Positions 43,701 to 58,700 of a stretch of 64,000 nucleotides of DNA are shown here, piece after piece. Position 1 is the stretch's first letter, and every line of letters starts with the position of its first letter. This DNA is from Stichopus chloronotus (Eukaryota > Echinodermata > Holothuroidea > Aspidochirotida > Stichopodidae): the NCBI GenBank assembly GCA_021234535.1, contig CM037845.1, positions 7,742,143 to 7,806,142 on the forward strand. The letters are read 5' to 3'. The notes below the pieces were generated by a model, which was not told where the DNA came from, did no database searches, and saw only the letters and a program-made list of their open reading frames with translations. The position numbers and the translations under genes were made by a program.

Positions 43701-46700
43701 ATACTTTTCAGGGTACAGCTTGATGTAGGTAGGAGCTTCTACAACAAACCAATCGATTGATTGAGTACACATTTATTCCCCCAATTAACAATAATAAAAA
43801 ACAAAAGCCCCGAAAAACGGAACGCACCACAAACTCCGTAAACGTGGAATCTTTAACAGGTTTGGTAAGACTAAGGCTATAATATTACAAACTTTCATGT
43901 TCTAGACACCATCAACTATTTACATCTCCAAGTCTTCTTAATGGGGTAGAATTGTGATATGACCCGACTGCATCCGACAATGTGATGTAGTCACGAGTTC
44001 CTGTGTGATATCAACGGGATTCTTTTAATGTTTTTTTTTTCTCTTTTGCTTTTTCCTTAATGTCGGATGCGGTGATGAATGTCATTGACACTTGCATTGA
44101 TGCTAGTCAATCGTGAGAGGTTGGCAGACTACAACATGATTTGATATGATTGGCCAATTGTACACCACCCCGACATCCTACGTCACTACTACTGTTTCAA
44201 CACCACAAGTGTAATGCAAGAAAAAAAAATGACGTGCTGTCTGTGGTGCTCCTCATTTGCACCCAAGTCCTAAAAAAATGGCTTAACATTGTCTACATTT
44301 ATCCCAAATTGTGAGATTCGAACTTGTGATATCCGATTAAATGAAACTGTCATATTGAGAGATTAAGCCACAGACTGTTTGTTTTCTGCATATGAAAATT
44401 CCTCACTCTGTCATTGGCTTTCATTAACACAATGACACCTGCCAAGATGCTGATGGCGGTGTAGCTGTCATATGTAAGAAAGGTGATTTAGCTGAGCATA
44501 TAAGATGTGGCATTCGAAACAATGGAAGATGAACATCGGGGCTCGATCGGGCTGGATCCCTGGCCAGGTCACAGTAAGATTCGTCTTTTGTAAAACAGGC
44601 CGTCCGAGATTTTCCCATCTGAACTGACCTTGCAAAAAAAAGAGGACACCATTTGTAATCTAGAAAAAAAAAGTTGAATTGGTAATCAGTCGAAGTCAAG
44701 TAATATATAAGTCACCGGTTTAGCGTCCAAAAACAACTGTCCCCTTAAAGCCTGAATGAAGAGTTAGTTGACGGATTCGTAAGTCACTGTGTTGTGTGCG
44801 AGGATGCAACGAAATCTCAGATATACTCGGTTTGAGTTATATCCTACACATTTGTTGAATACTCCCCTACTTTAAAGGTGTTACTGGCAGGTTTGTCACA
44901 TGAACTAATGATGAGAATAGTTTGACAATCCCCATCTATATCTGAAACCTTGGAGTTGCGTCTTATATCCGCCAATATGTTCCAACGGGGAGTTGCACGT
45001 GTGAGTGTGTCACAAGTAAGGTTACACGGAAGTCTTTACGAAAGTAGAAACAACTCGAATAACAATTATTAGCACGGGTCGCATTACCGATAAAACTTGA
45101 TATACAGAGCAAATCTTACTCGATAGCGTGGGGTGTCAGACAGATAGGGCCAAAGAGAGAAAGGCGGGGGGGGGGGGGGGAGGGGATTGATTAGAGACAG
45201 AGAGACTAGTTACAGACAGATAGAAGCACAGACAAACGGACAGTGATGAGGACACAGGAATAATTTTATTGTCCCGAGTATGAAAAAGAGGTTGTCAACA
45301 GCATGCCAAATTTTGAAATTTCGTTCGATCTTTTCTTTCTGAGGTAGGACATGGACATCTTTTACAAGTAGGGTACATCTTTAAAGGGGATCACTCAGTT
45401 GACATTGTATGGCCAGTTTGAAGGAAATCATTGCATGTCAGTACTTCCAATAAGCATTGGTTGGCTATGTATCTATTCTTACCTCATTGAAAATGTGAGA
45501 AATAACAGTTTTTGTACAAACAGAAGTTGCCTTTGATTATTAATACCTAACGCAAAAAGTGTCTGGTCAAATATTTTCAATCAAGTGATTTTGATTATCA
45601 ATTATATTATCATTGTTGCTTCAGTTGTGTGTCAGAGTTCCAGAATCTCTAAGTTTGACCATTTACCGTCAACACATGAGTAATGCTCAACAGTTTTTTT
45701 CACAAAATGTTATCAATTTGTGAACCAACTCAATGAGTCCCTTTAAGCAATGTAAGACAGTTGTGAACCAAATAATCGTGAGCGAATGGTGCAAGCGATT
45801 CCGATTTATCAGAGACGGTTCCAAACGTGAGAACGTTTTAAAAATACTTTAAGCATGTTCTTCAATTTTAGGTGGAAGCAACGAGAGAAAAGAAGCAATA
45901 AGGCCGTTAGGTATAAAGGGAATAGACTTTACTAGGAAAAAAAGAAGAAGCGAATTTGATTGAAATTGGATAACGTCGGACGATGTTGATAAGTGTTCAG
46001 TTCTCCCCATGCCCGGTTGATCTGATTACTCGATCAAAGTCAACCCTCCTTTCCACAGGTAAACGTGACATCGCGGTTTCAGTGGTATTCTTTGTTTTAT
46101 ATTCCTTCGCACCGTTCAATGTCAAAAGAATCGAGATATTACATTAACCTTCGAAATAAATTGAATCAATCGATCTTCCCAACGATCTATTTGAATAAAT
46201 GTTGTTTTATATTCTCAAAATTAGCGACGAAAAATGACCCGAAGCTTTGATGTGTCTGACCACTTTTTTTTTTCCTTACCAGGGACAGATTCTCTCTCTG
46301 TATCTGTGGTAGTCTTTGCTTTATTTTCCACAAATTCTACAATACAAAAATTTGTCGGTATAACAACATTGAAGTGAAGTCAGTGATCTGAATCCATTCA
46401 GAGACAATGGGCATTAAATGTGTTTCAACAAATTAGCGACCCGGCATTTTTCATCGAAAAGCTATAGATTCAAACGAAAATTAAACCTGAAGAATGTAAA
46501 GTATGGTGGATTGACCAAAAATGGGTGGGTTTAACGCTTGGCAAATCAGTCGCCTAAGTTAATTGGCCTTTGTGCACTCTGCCAATACCTACGGAATGTA
46601 TTGATTTCAGTTCTCCTTAAAAAGAGAAACCAAATTTGTTTAATTTTCTCTTGCCCAAAATTTGTATCTCCTTTAGAGCAAGTAATCAAATAATTTTCAA

Positions 46701-49700
46701 TCAGTTGACAAATCATGCCAGTTTCCAGAGTTATGGGACGATCACTTTTGCCACAGGCCATCCAGTGCGAACTCACTATAAAACTTCCTTTTCACGTATA
46801 TTTAAAAAAAAAAACAAAAAAACAAACAAAGTGGTTCATTTCACTATGACACGAAAGTGAAAGTTAATTTTGGTCTTTTATTCTTAAATTCTATTCCGAT
46901 AGAAGTATATTATCATATTATCCCATAATTTTTGACTTTCTAGTGTTTTTATTTACCGAAAGAGCATTGACTTACTCAATTCATTAGATAACGACAACAG
47001 ATCGAGGAAAAGAACGAAAAAAGCATATCAATCCAATCTATTTTGGCCGGGTGTCATTGAAAGTGATAATTGGTTATGTTAAATTTTGACTTCCATTTAT
47101 AACCTTACGTAGAGTTTGTATTTGATCAACAATTTGTAAAAGACAATTACACACAATTACATAATACTCAGCTCTTAATTTTCAAACTGACTATTTTCTA
47201 TCGACAGAGATCTTTCCAATAACGAAATATCATCACTCCCGAGAAATTTGTTTCTTTCTAACGGAAAACTAAAGCAACTGTAAGTCACTTGTATAGTGTC
47301 TCCTCGAAGAGTGTGTACAACGCTCGATAAACCATTTAATTTCAGACTAGCTTTAGATGCATGCCTATTTGTTGTTGCAAAGGACTCTTTTTTTCACGTA
47401 GTCTAGCTATGAAGTTTATCAAAGCCACAAAATAGTCGGTTTTCAATATCAACGTAGTGTCATCTACAAAAAAGCTGCCTCGCACAGATCGCAAGCTATA
47501 TGTTTAATTTGTTTTGTACATAATTGCTGTCAAATGTGAAAATGCGCAACTGTATCTGAGGCATTAGAAAAATATGTCTAATAATTAAATAATGTGTGAG
47601 TGTTCATCGACATAAGATGGGAAATGCATGCAATCTACTGCTATTTACGTAGATCTGGTCTTTTTGTTAAAACAAATGTTTACGAACACAGTTGAAAATT
47701 CAAAAGTGAAAGTTACTTCTGGAATTTAATTTATAATTTAACTGATACCTTAATGTTCAATTTTGAAGCTTTTGAAAAAGTTACACGAACTGATTACTGT
47801 TGTTTGTTGTAGGATCATAATTTGTTACAAAGAAGACTTTCGGTTTTGTTTCTCAAGACGTTTAACTGTATTTTCATCTGCTTTAAAATACGAAGTTTAT
47901 TCCAGCACAACCCCATACGAAGATTGGAGTATGCCGATCTCTTTATGAATTTACAACTTTTGGAAACTTTGTAAGTACACGAGGGAGACTGAATCTACAT
48001 AAAAATGTATTCGTAATCAAGTATTGTTGGTATTGCCTTTATGCATGTTTTATTCAGATTTTGTAAAACATGTTTCGATAGACGTATTCACGTATAGGCG
48101 GCCGTTGATATCGTTTGGTTTTCTCATAATTTTCCATCCTCTTATTAACTTCACGATCGATGTAGTTTTTAGCTTGTGGAATGAATGGCAGCCCCCCCCC
48201 CCCTCCAAAGCAAATAAAGAAATAAATGAATAAAATAAAACAACTTAATGTGATATTTGCTCCTTTAATGTGAGAAGTAAGTAAAATTCTTTCATCACAT
48301 TGCGTGATGTTAAACATTTGCTTTGAAGCAGGATATGCCGTCTGATGAAAGAAAGGAAAAACAAAAGCCTTTTCGTCAATCTTTCACGTTTCTTTTCCAT
48401 TTGGTAACAACCTGAACAACAACATCTATACGGCACGTTTCTTCCAGGAGAAATTTTACCAGTTCATAGAGTTTTAATTAACTGTAGAAAGATTGATTTA
48501 CTTTTCGGCTAAAATCTTGGCGACACCGAATCCTGTGGTAAACATTCGAGACGCTTAGGCATAACCATAGAAAAATGTTATGCCAAAAATTTTCTTGTGA
48601 AAATTTCACTAATTTTATTGACGTTCGGAGACCAAGTTACGGTATTTTTCATACCTTGAACCTGTAAGACTTATAGCCAGTCCTTTGGTGCACTTTCAAA
48701 AAAAGAAAAAGAAAGGAATGACAGCACATCCTGCTTTACACTACTGTAGAACGTAGGCTATGTAACTTCAATTCTAGGTTATGTTATAAAAGAAACCTTA
48801 GGAATCCCCCTAGCGAGCCCCTATCTCAAACCTCTCATGTTTCACAAAGATCTCCCTTAAATTCTCTCGCAGAGACTTTTCTGGAGCCAGAATCTCTGAG
48901 ATAAGGACTGGAGTGTTTAGCCCGTTGACGAATTTGAAGGAACTGTAAGTTTAATTACTCTCCGTCAAAGATTGATAATTCCTATCTCCTCCCCGCATGT
49001 GATGAAGATTCACTGTTGTAGATATTAAGAGGAGACTGTCGTGGGTGAAAAGCTTTTGTGCCGCAGATGAGGCAAAGTTCCAGTGTGTGATGATGTAATG
49101 CATCCTTCAAATATGGCGGAGGTTTTGCATGTATCGCAGTGTCTTTGAAGTTAAATTTGTATATCGCCATTTAGCGTTTGAAGTGTGTTGGGTATAGCCG
49201 TGGAGGTGGCCTAATGGCTAAAAGGGTGAAAGGTTGTCGTGGAAAAGAGTTTTGATACTTGTGTTTACATCCTGCGTGGGCATCCTTCAAAAGAGCAATT
49301 ACAGGAGAAAAGAAGAAAAAGAAAGGCTGTCTTGAGAGTGGTCTAACATGACGTTTAGGCCTCTGAGTTTGCCCTGCCCCTGACTTCCAGTAAACAAAAG
49401 CGAAATAGATTTCTGACGTACACAGATAAAGTGGATAAGGTAGTATTCCTCTTTTAATTGCCCCATTGACTTACACACTAATCATAAAAGTAATCTGGTC
49501 TTTAAAGGCTTGTAGAAATTCGCCACATATGACCAACCACGCGGATTGAACTTTCATGGCACTTTCAGTTTTCCGCTATTACGCTAGAGGTCAATAAACT
49601 TTTCGATGTGAGGAAGAGGTTTTTTTGCAATTTTTTCCCCCTCGGTCGACCTAAAAAGTTGAACAAGGCCATGACATCGTTAAAATTGCATCAATGTTTT

Positions 49701-52700
49701 CAATTTCACACTACATACTTCAATTGCTTCACCTGCTTTTACATCCAAATTACAGAAAAACTCAACTTTTGCTGACAAATTAAAAGAAAAAAATTTTTAT
49801 AGGGCTTTTCACCGACTATGAACACTTGAGCACTGGCCGCGAAATCTCAAAACTGCTATATAGGGTATGCTACCATAAGATTAAAGCAGACGCTGTCTGA
49901 AAGGGATTAGTAGGGCTAGTGGCTTAACTGGTTTTGATATGGGATGTAACTTGCTGGTGATCAAATTTTGTTTTGAACGTTGCGTGTGTAAGTGTGGATA
50001 TTTGATTTTCAAGTATTTTTCTTAGAAGTGCCTCAACAGACCTCGTCACGTGTTTTGAGTTCTAGGTTGAACCCACGCATATCAAACAAATACCAAACTT
50101 GGTCCCCAATAAATGATTTTAGAGTGTGGCGCTTCCGCTAAGTGTTCGTTCTACCTTGTACGTTATGTGTAGAGCAATTTGACTCATCTCGCTTTCACGC
50201 TCAGAGCGGAGACGTCGCGTCAAGTTCTCACTACCTTGGCTGGTTTTATTGACCTTTTCACTGTGACAGCTTTGTCTACACCAATGCAATAATATGCTGG
50301 CACTGCCGGCGACACTGGAGGGGAAGCCCGCCCTCCGATAAAACCTGGGACACAAAGTTACGAATTAATTAGCTTTATCGCGCACAAAATAAACTCAAGT
50401 TTGAGCTGATCCTGAACGCCGGCTCATCACAACGTTTTTTTTTTAATATGTTCTTCTGGTTTTTCTGCTTACAGTGTGCTCTCTCACAATGAAATCGAAG
50501 CATTGACTCAAGGCAACATGGAGGGAATGGTAAATCTACTTGACTTGTAAGTTATTTTCAACGAGTTGTTTGATTGATTCCTTCGGTGTGATCAAATTGG
50601 TTCTGATGATCATATTACTTACCGGCAAATCCGATTAGTTTTAATCGATATAAACTAATAGGAAGAGAATAGATCATCAATAAAATAATAACGGGGACAA
50701 TGAGAAGAGGAAAGAATAATAAAAGCCATAAGGCAAATCTAATTGTGAGGTGACTCATGGGAAAAGTTAGGGACCTTGCCTGTAGCGACGGAAAATCCTT
50801 TTCGATAGAAAAGTTAACTTCGTCACATTTTTGTCGGATATGACCAATCAAATGAAAAAGAAAAATAGAGATGTTCTTTGTGATACGTTCATTCGATTTA
50901 CATCAAGATCTGTCAATACATTCATAAACTAGTCCATATGGAATACCCATCATCTTTAGTGGATTAATTTTTAGACGGTAATCATAGCAAGTTTTTCTTT
51001 ACTTTCAATTCTTTGCGTGAATATCCTGTTAAACTCATAATTCTGCAGATAACTACGATCGCAACGCCATCAGTAGACCTACCATTCCTGTCACTGTCGT
51101 ATAAAGCGTTGGACATCGTCAGATCAATAATTAAAATGATTTTCTTGAGTTTTCTTCACTGAAGAAATGATTCTTTAATGTGATAGCAAATCTGCTTAAA
51201 ATGCTCTATTTGTAGATATAGTATGCTTTGTAAACGGATTACTTTTCTAGGTTTATCAGGCTATAAGCGCAATTGGCCAATCTGTGGGAATTAGTTGATA
51301 AAAGAAAATGCATCGAAGTGAATTTCTGAACAGTTTTTTCTCTCATATAAATGTTCCTTTAGCATTCCTAGTAAAGCGTAGAGATAATGACAATAAACTC
51401 TATATGTATTCATGCCAATTTAAAAAAAAATACATACACAATATATGCGCACTAAATTGATTTTCAATATACATTCTTATTACAACCTTTATCTCCATAT
51501 TCCCGCTTAGCATTTTTATTAATATTATGAGAAAAAAATAATAATAATGATAATGAATAAAGAGCCATTAGTCCAGTGTTTCCTCAACGTTACAAAGAGA
51601 AAAAAATCTTAAATGTCTCTTTTAGTACACATGCGAGTCAACTCACTGAAAACCGTTATTTAGCGAGAAACCTGCCATTCACTTTCTCCAGAAATAATTC
51701 TTCCCGTATAGCAACAATGTTACTTCGACTTATGATAGGACGATTTGGTCGAGTCGGCCTCAAATATTCCTGTTACTGGATTATTAATATTATTATTATT
51801 ATTATTAGAACTTCATAGCAGGCGTAGATTTTATTACCGTAACAAAAATCGATAATCTTAGTATGTTTTATATTATTATTATTACTCTGGTTCTCATTTG
51901 AAGCTGGGCACACGACGCGCAAGGACGATCTGTGTTAGCAGAGAAATATCTCTTGGCCATGGAAAATTGTAAATGATGAAATTGTATAGTGAAAAATAAA
52001 CGTATTAAGAAAAGCATAAGAAAACCTGGAAACGCAGAGCACATGGGACTACGTATTGTGAGTTGAGAACAATCATTTTTGGGAAGTTCATGAATTTTGC
52101 TTTGTCTCTTCTTTGGAGTCGATAAACAAATTTTCCAATTATCTTTAAGTCTATTTATGTTAAAATATGGACGTGGGATCGATTTGTCCTTTCGAGCCAC
52201 AGAAGAGGGGTCAGATGGCTTGTCTTTTCAATTGTAGACTTCTTTATCAATGAAAGCATTATTTTGGTCTTAAACAAAAAAAAAAAAGAAAAGAAGGAGA
52301 ACAAAACAAAAAATTACAAAATAATACAAATCCATACCGTCGCTCTCAAGCTAAAGTCTTGGTTTCTCTGTCGGAGAAGATCAAATATAATCTTTAAACT
52401 CGGCAGCAAACTCGATATTTTGCTTCTGATTGTGAAAGATGAAACGAAGCAAATGACAGCATTGTAAACAGAGTCAATATCACCATCTCTCACATCTCTT
52501 GTTTAAAGCTGAATTGAGCGCATGCGTGCTTTTATTTAATTCATCAGGAATACTTGCGTTGAAAATTTTTCCTCATGTGAAATGACAATAAATGTAGCAT
52601 GGCTGCACTACCTTTTTGAACAGGGTATTTATATCATTTATTTATTTGTTACAATATGTATATTATTTACAATTTGTTACAAACGTGTTGACACGAACTA

Positions 52701-55700
52701 TTTGGTAGCGACTATCATCTGTAAAAATCATTTCCAAAGGCGAAAAAATGCGAAAATGATTTGATGATGCGATTAAAGGGAAGTAATTCTATATATTCCA
52801 TCTTACTGAAGTTGCTTTCCATGTTTCTACAATTTTTTTCTCCTTGCATTATTGCCTTTTTACTCCAGTCTTCTATATCTGATCGTATGAACTTTTTTCC
52901 TTTATCTCTACAATGTACTTCATTTCTTCCAGGTTCTAATCGTCTTTCTATTTCATCTTCCCCTTTCTCTTTCATTTTGTTTTGTTTTATCGTCCCCTTT
53001 TCTTTTCAAAGTTTCTGTAACGTCATCGTTTAGATCTCATTTTAACTGTAGTGCCAACAAAAGAGTTCTGCGATTTCAAGTCCTTCCTTATACCGCTATC
53101 GTCTTTTTATAGGTACTAGGCCTAGTTATCAGTGTTTACATTTTTAATTTATAACAACAAAATCACGATCACATGGACTCTCGGGGGGAAGCTCGATAAA
53201 GTCCGTGAGACAATGAAACATCCGGGATCACCCAGTTATTCGAATCGATTTTACCAAATATCCTGAAAGGGTTCCACATATCTCAGGGAACTGCTAACAG
53301 TATGGAGGTTTGACCATCATGTTCGAGGTCAGGTTTCCATGTTGGTGACTTGCACACTAGTAGAGGTCTCGGGGGTTTTTTTTCAGCATTCGTGACGATT
53401 TACCTAATTTTTAACAGACAGACTTAATTTCGATTTAGGTGATCGTAGACTTAATAACAATGTATAGCTTTTGTTATGATTTACGATGGCAACGAATTGA
53501 AATTGGCATTTAAACGGTGGAAGGCGGGCCTACTAACTGTATTCATTGAAATACACTAGAACTGCAATAAAGGTCAGAAAAGGGAAATGCGAATGAAAGT
53601 TAGAGACAGAATACGGGAATGAAGCAGGGAACAAATTGAGGTAAAGAGCAGTGTAAACAACATGTTTGTTAATGTTCCTATTAGGTATAGGTAAGGTACT
53701 GTTTGCATTGTTACCTTTAATGCTCTAAAGCTTGGAAAAGTTGTACTGGCAATCGCCTTTTCATCTACCTTTGTTCTTCGTCAGTGTTTCAGAGAAGAGA
53801 AAATAAGGGAAAACATGACTTTTCACAAAACTGAAGGAGAACTATGTACTTATCTTCCAGATATTTGAATATGAAAATTGTCCTAACATTTTTGTTGGCC
53901 CTACGAAATTCAGACTCTACAAGAAAGCATAGCAGTCAATCACTGTTGCATGAAGTCAAAGAGACCAATGGGAATGGATATAAATACTCATGCAGGCAAA
54001 ATGAGTCTTTAACATTTTTTTTTTGGCATTGGCTATGACATATTCGGCCGAATTTGATTTTCATTCACAAATTATCAACACATATTCCAGCTTTAAAGCA
54101 AGGTACGAGAGGATAGTACACAGCAGTTCATATTGTTATGTGTATTTCCTCTGGAGTGGCCAATCGGGTAAGGGAATTATTTTCACTGGGGTGGAGAATC
54201 TCAGAAAACGTTACTACTGCTGCCACTGATTATGTCTAGTGATGCAACTATAACCCATGTCACAAAGTACACAGGTAATACACTATACAAAACGTTGAGT
54301 CAAGTTGAATTGAAGGAAGTTACGAATTATTCGATAATGGCTTTACTCACTTCTTGAGAATACTTTTCTCTTAACAATGTGTCGGTTGTTCATGTATCAT
54401 ATTACTATATCAACTCCTCAGAGACCTCCAAAACAATGACGTATCCTTTATCGAAGATGGCGCATTCAATGAGCTCCCAATGCTCAACCAACTGTAAGTT
54501 CAAAGGTTGTTACACTGATTAGATTTATAGATTCAGTATATCGTATGTCATGTTTTATTGATTATTTTATCGATTGGATTATAGATGTAGTGTATCACAT
54601 TTCATTTTTTATTGATTATTTTACACATTAGAGTATAAATTCCGTGTAGCACATGTCATGTATCATTGATAATCTCTTTCCTGGTAGGGAGATATTATAC
54701 TCACTTAAGCGGTTAAAGGCACCACAAATGTGTGTTTTGTGTGCTGTACCCACGCTGTGTTGCGCTAACACAGGACTGGGGATGTACGTGTGCGCACATA
54801 CGAACGATGCTCTAGCGGGTCGCAGTGGCTGGCCAGAGCGAGAGCCTCGGGGTCCGTTCTCGCTCACGAGCAGCGCGAAACTGGCCTAGTTGCCAGAAAA
54901 TTCCGTTGCTGCCTAGAGGTCAAATGAAACCCGGAGCCAGCTCTTTCTGCGGGCAATCCCTTGATAACTCGCGATAGTCTGAAAAAGGCGAATTCCAGTC
55001 ACTTTCTTGCTGGGACTTTCTTCGCGTCCCGATAAGGAAATGAGTGCTAGTATGTGCTGAGTGTGTGTGTTTGTACAACAGAAAGTGTCACGATCCCCCG
55101 TAAACAATGAGTGGGATGACCCTCAAACTTGGTGTGTAGGTCCCCGGATATGAGGGGTAGTGTTCGATGACATCATATTTCTAAGATCTCGGGTTACGAA
55201 AACGAAAAACACATTTTACCACCATGTCAATTTGTGAGTATCCTAGAGTTATAAAACTACCATATATAGAAAGGAAGCAATACCAGCAAATGTGTAAAAA
55301 TATGGATGACGTCACTTGGTCAAAGGTCACGTAATTAAAGGTCAAATCGACAAAAATGTTCTAAAAACCGTATCACGATCTCCTCTCAGACGGTAAGTCG
55401 GATACACTTCAAACTTGATGGGTAGGTGCAAGGGTATGTCTTATAGTGAATGCCCTAACAATGACGGCATAGGTCAAAGGTCTCAGGTCATGAAAACGAG
55501 AGCACATCTTTAGCATTACTGTAATGTGTGAATATCCTTTAGTTTTTAAACTACCATACATGGAAAGTAGATAATACCAGAAAAATATTAAAAATATTGA
55601 TGGAGTCACAGGTCATGAAAACGAAAATTCAATTTGTGCATTATTCTTATGTGTGAATATCCTACATTTAAAAACTACCATATATTGAAAGAAGACAATA

Positions 55701-58700
55701 CCAAAAATTTAAAAAAAATTATGAGGTCACTCGGTCAAAGGTCACATGATTGAAGGTCAAGTAGACACAAGTGCTCTAATGCTCCTAGACATTAGGTCGG
55801 ATAATTTCAGACTTGGTGGGTAGGTGCCTGGGTATGAGATGTAGTGTCCGCTAGACCGATGACGTCATAGGTCAAGGGCAAATGTGACGATTACCATAGC
55901 ATATAACACAGTGTGTAAAAGGCTGATAGTGCATCTTGAAGCATGACTTTTACATCTTTGTCTTTAAATGAATGTGACATTTTATGTCAACCTATGCAAC
56001 CATGTTTTGGGATGAGTGATTATGTCTGATACAACTGTCATTTCCATGCGTTCACTCAGCATATTTTTACAGCGTAGCACATATGCCAACTACACAGCTG
56101 TACAGTTGTTTACGCACTGTGAAAATAATACTGAAGCACACACAATGCGCTTTTCAAGGCATTCAAAACATTTAGAGTGACGGCGGGTGAAGTCGGATCC
56201 GAGGAATACTTTGAGCGCACATATCTCTTGGAATACTTTTGACGCACACTCGATTTGTGCGTACATGTGTACACACATGCAGGTAATTGTGTCGTTCGAG
56301 GGGTATGCGTTGTACGTCGGGACTAGATCACTAAGCTATGAAACTTGAACATCCAGCACTTTTATCCACGACGGGCGATCTGAATCAATAGTGAAAATAA
56401 TGCACACCTCAGGGCACTCCTGGAGTACATGAAATGATGTATGACTGGTCATGCCAAAGGATAGGGATGGATTGCCTACTTATTTTACCAGTGAGATTAC
56501 AGATTCAGGGTATCACACGTCATGTTACATTGATTGAGTGAAGAGAAAGTAACACAAGTTACCTTTGGATTTCGACTTGTCGAATTGTAGTAAAAAACTT
56601 AACTAACGTTTCCTATGATGAACAGTTCATTTGTAAATTCCTTTTAGATCGATAAGGTTACTTAGTATTTTCACATATGAGTGACTAACAACTGATCGTT
56701 TTGTATGTGACAAATTGATGATGTAAGTTTTATAATATATGTATAAATCTATTTGCAATAGACCATTAACGAAGACATTTCCACTCGTATTTCACTCGTA
56801 TTTTGCTCAGCTCTGTGTTAGCTTAGTCGTATATAGGCCTATCAGAGGGGATTTGGTAGATATGACGCAATCGCTAATCTTTTAGAGTTTATTTACGTAT
56901 CATTTTATACTTAAATCCTCTGTATTATGAACCCTGTATCATTAAATAGTACACATTTTCCTACTTTAAAAGTTTAAAGTGATCTAAATGTCTTTATGAA
57001 ATCAAATTACAACAGATTCTCATTTTTTGTGTGTGTGTGTGTAAAACTTTTGCTAAAACGCCAAGTCCGATGATCTTGTGTCCCCTCGCCAATTCGTAAC
57101 ATTGTTGAATGTCTGACTGCGTGTTATTAAGTTACGGTATTCGATCACAACAACCGTACACAAGTGATGGGGATTCAACACCGCACCTGTTAGTACGTCA
57201 TATTTGTTAAAATCACGACCATAAAAAAGCTGTAAAATGATTCCAAGGACTACATACACCGGGTGAAGCTTATTTACAAACTTCAGAGCGATGAAATACC
57301 AGAGTCACTGCTTTACACGTCAAGATTGATGAAACGTATCATATGGTTCTCCTTTTCAAGTTACTTCATGTAAGAAACATTACTCTACAGAGTGACTGTT
57401 CGTTTTAGTGTTCTAGATTTTGTCTACGAACTCACCTACATTAGTATATTCTGTAACAAAAATGATATGCACAAGATTTGCGATATATCTGATATACCAG
57501 TTTTATTTCCCTTCGTGGGTTGACAGTTTGGAGTGTTGTAGACAAGACCGACGCAAACGTCTAACAGAGGACGCAAACGTCATGAGGGGGAGGGGGGGGG
57601 GGGCAAATGTCTAAAAGGGCACTTCGAAGTGTATCGTATGTATGTAACATCGGCACCTGTGAAATAACATCTACCCCAAAATGAACATTATTGTAAAAAG
57701 ATAATGCACTGTTTCTAAAATTTGGGAGGTATCTAAATGCTGCCCTAGGGGGTGGGACCGCGGATGTGCAGTTGTAAAATACAAGTTTTTTTCACAGAGG
57801 TCATGCACACAAAGAAAAATGGAATACGTCGAAAGATGAAGAAAGCAAACACCACTGTGTACAACTTGCGCCAATAATTGTCATTAAGTAATTCCACAGA
57901 AAGACAAGTGTTTTTCTTTCTTTGGTGTATAAATTTACGCAGATGAACCAGTAGATTAATCAGTAATAAAAAGAAACACAATTTATGGAAAAACAAACAG
58001 AAGCAATGTAAGTCGGCTACTAACTTTTTCTGGTCCATACGTACAGGCCATCCAATTGCAGAACAATTCATAATGAGACATACCAATAAACAAATGGTTT
58101 TCTCAATGTCTGTGGTGTTGAACAGTTTCAAATGTGCAACTGCCACGAGTTGTACTTGGGTAAAACAGCAACACCTGGATCAGCAACTTCTTACGATTAG
58201 GCGATGTTCCTAGATCCATGTAGCCTATGTGCCAAATCAGAAACTTCATCAGTTGATATAAATGTACACCCATCCACACGCTCAAACACTTATTAACATT
58301 AGAAGTCATCCTTTATTTGATCGTTTAAAGGTAGGAAATATGTAGACTAGTCCTGTTTTCTCAAAATTCAAGGAGTCTTCAATGTGAAGTAATTGAATCA
58401 CGTTAATCATGTAACTAATTCATTTACCAGATACTTGATACGATTAACATATTTATACATGATATATATACATATTTCTTGTTGTTATGCATTGGCCGGA
58501 CTCATAAATGAAACATAATTGATGTCATTTAGTGTTAGAGGTCATTCATGGACTTCGTAATTAAATCCTCATTGATGACTTCATTAGTGACCTTGCCAAA
58601 CATCAATGTAATTACCGATGAACATATCATGATTCTGGAAAACAGATCTGACGTGATCATGAAACGTATGGTACTGACTGTTCTATATATTTAGTTCAGT

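Larger units (their letters stand above)
43664..47207. other. Intron 6 (3.5 kb) with SINE-like repeat and MITE
   Basis: No further exon recognised. Contents: a dispersed/tRNA-like repeat at 44281-44445, a 15-G run at 45166-45180, and MITE copy D at 45381-45746. Confidence 0.6.

Noticed and set aside
44281..44380. Functional tRNA gene on the minus strand
   Set aside because: Box-like words are present but no acceptor stem or anticodon arm can be paired; a SINE-type remnant fits better.
53850..53930. Possible additional LRR exon after TCTTCCAG in intron 10
   Set aside because: The frame after the acceptor does not follow the LxLxxNxI spacing and no GT donor lies 72 nt on.
54628..54889. Pair of overlapping opposite-strand open frames in the GC-richer block of intron 11
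   Set aside because: Mirror frames of the same GC-richer, probably repeat-derived segment; no domain.
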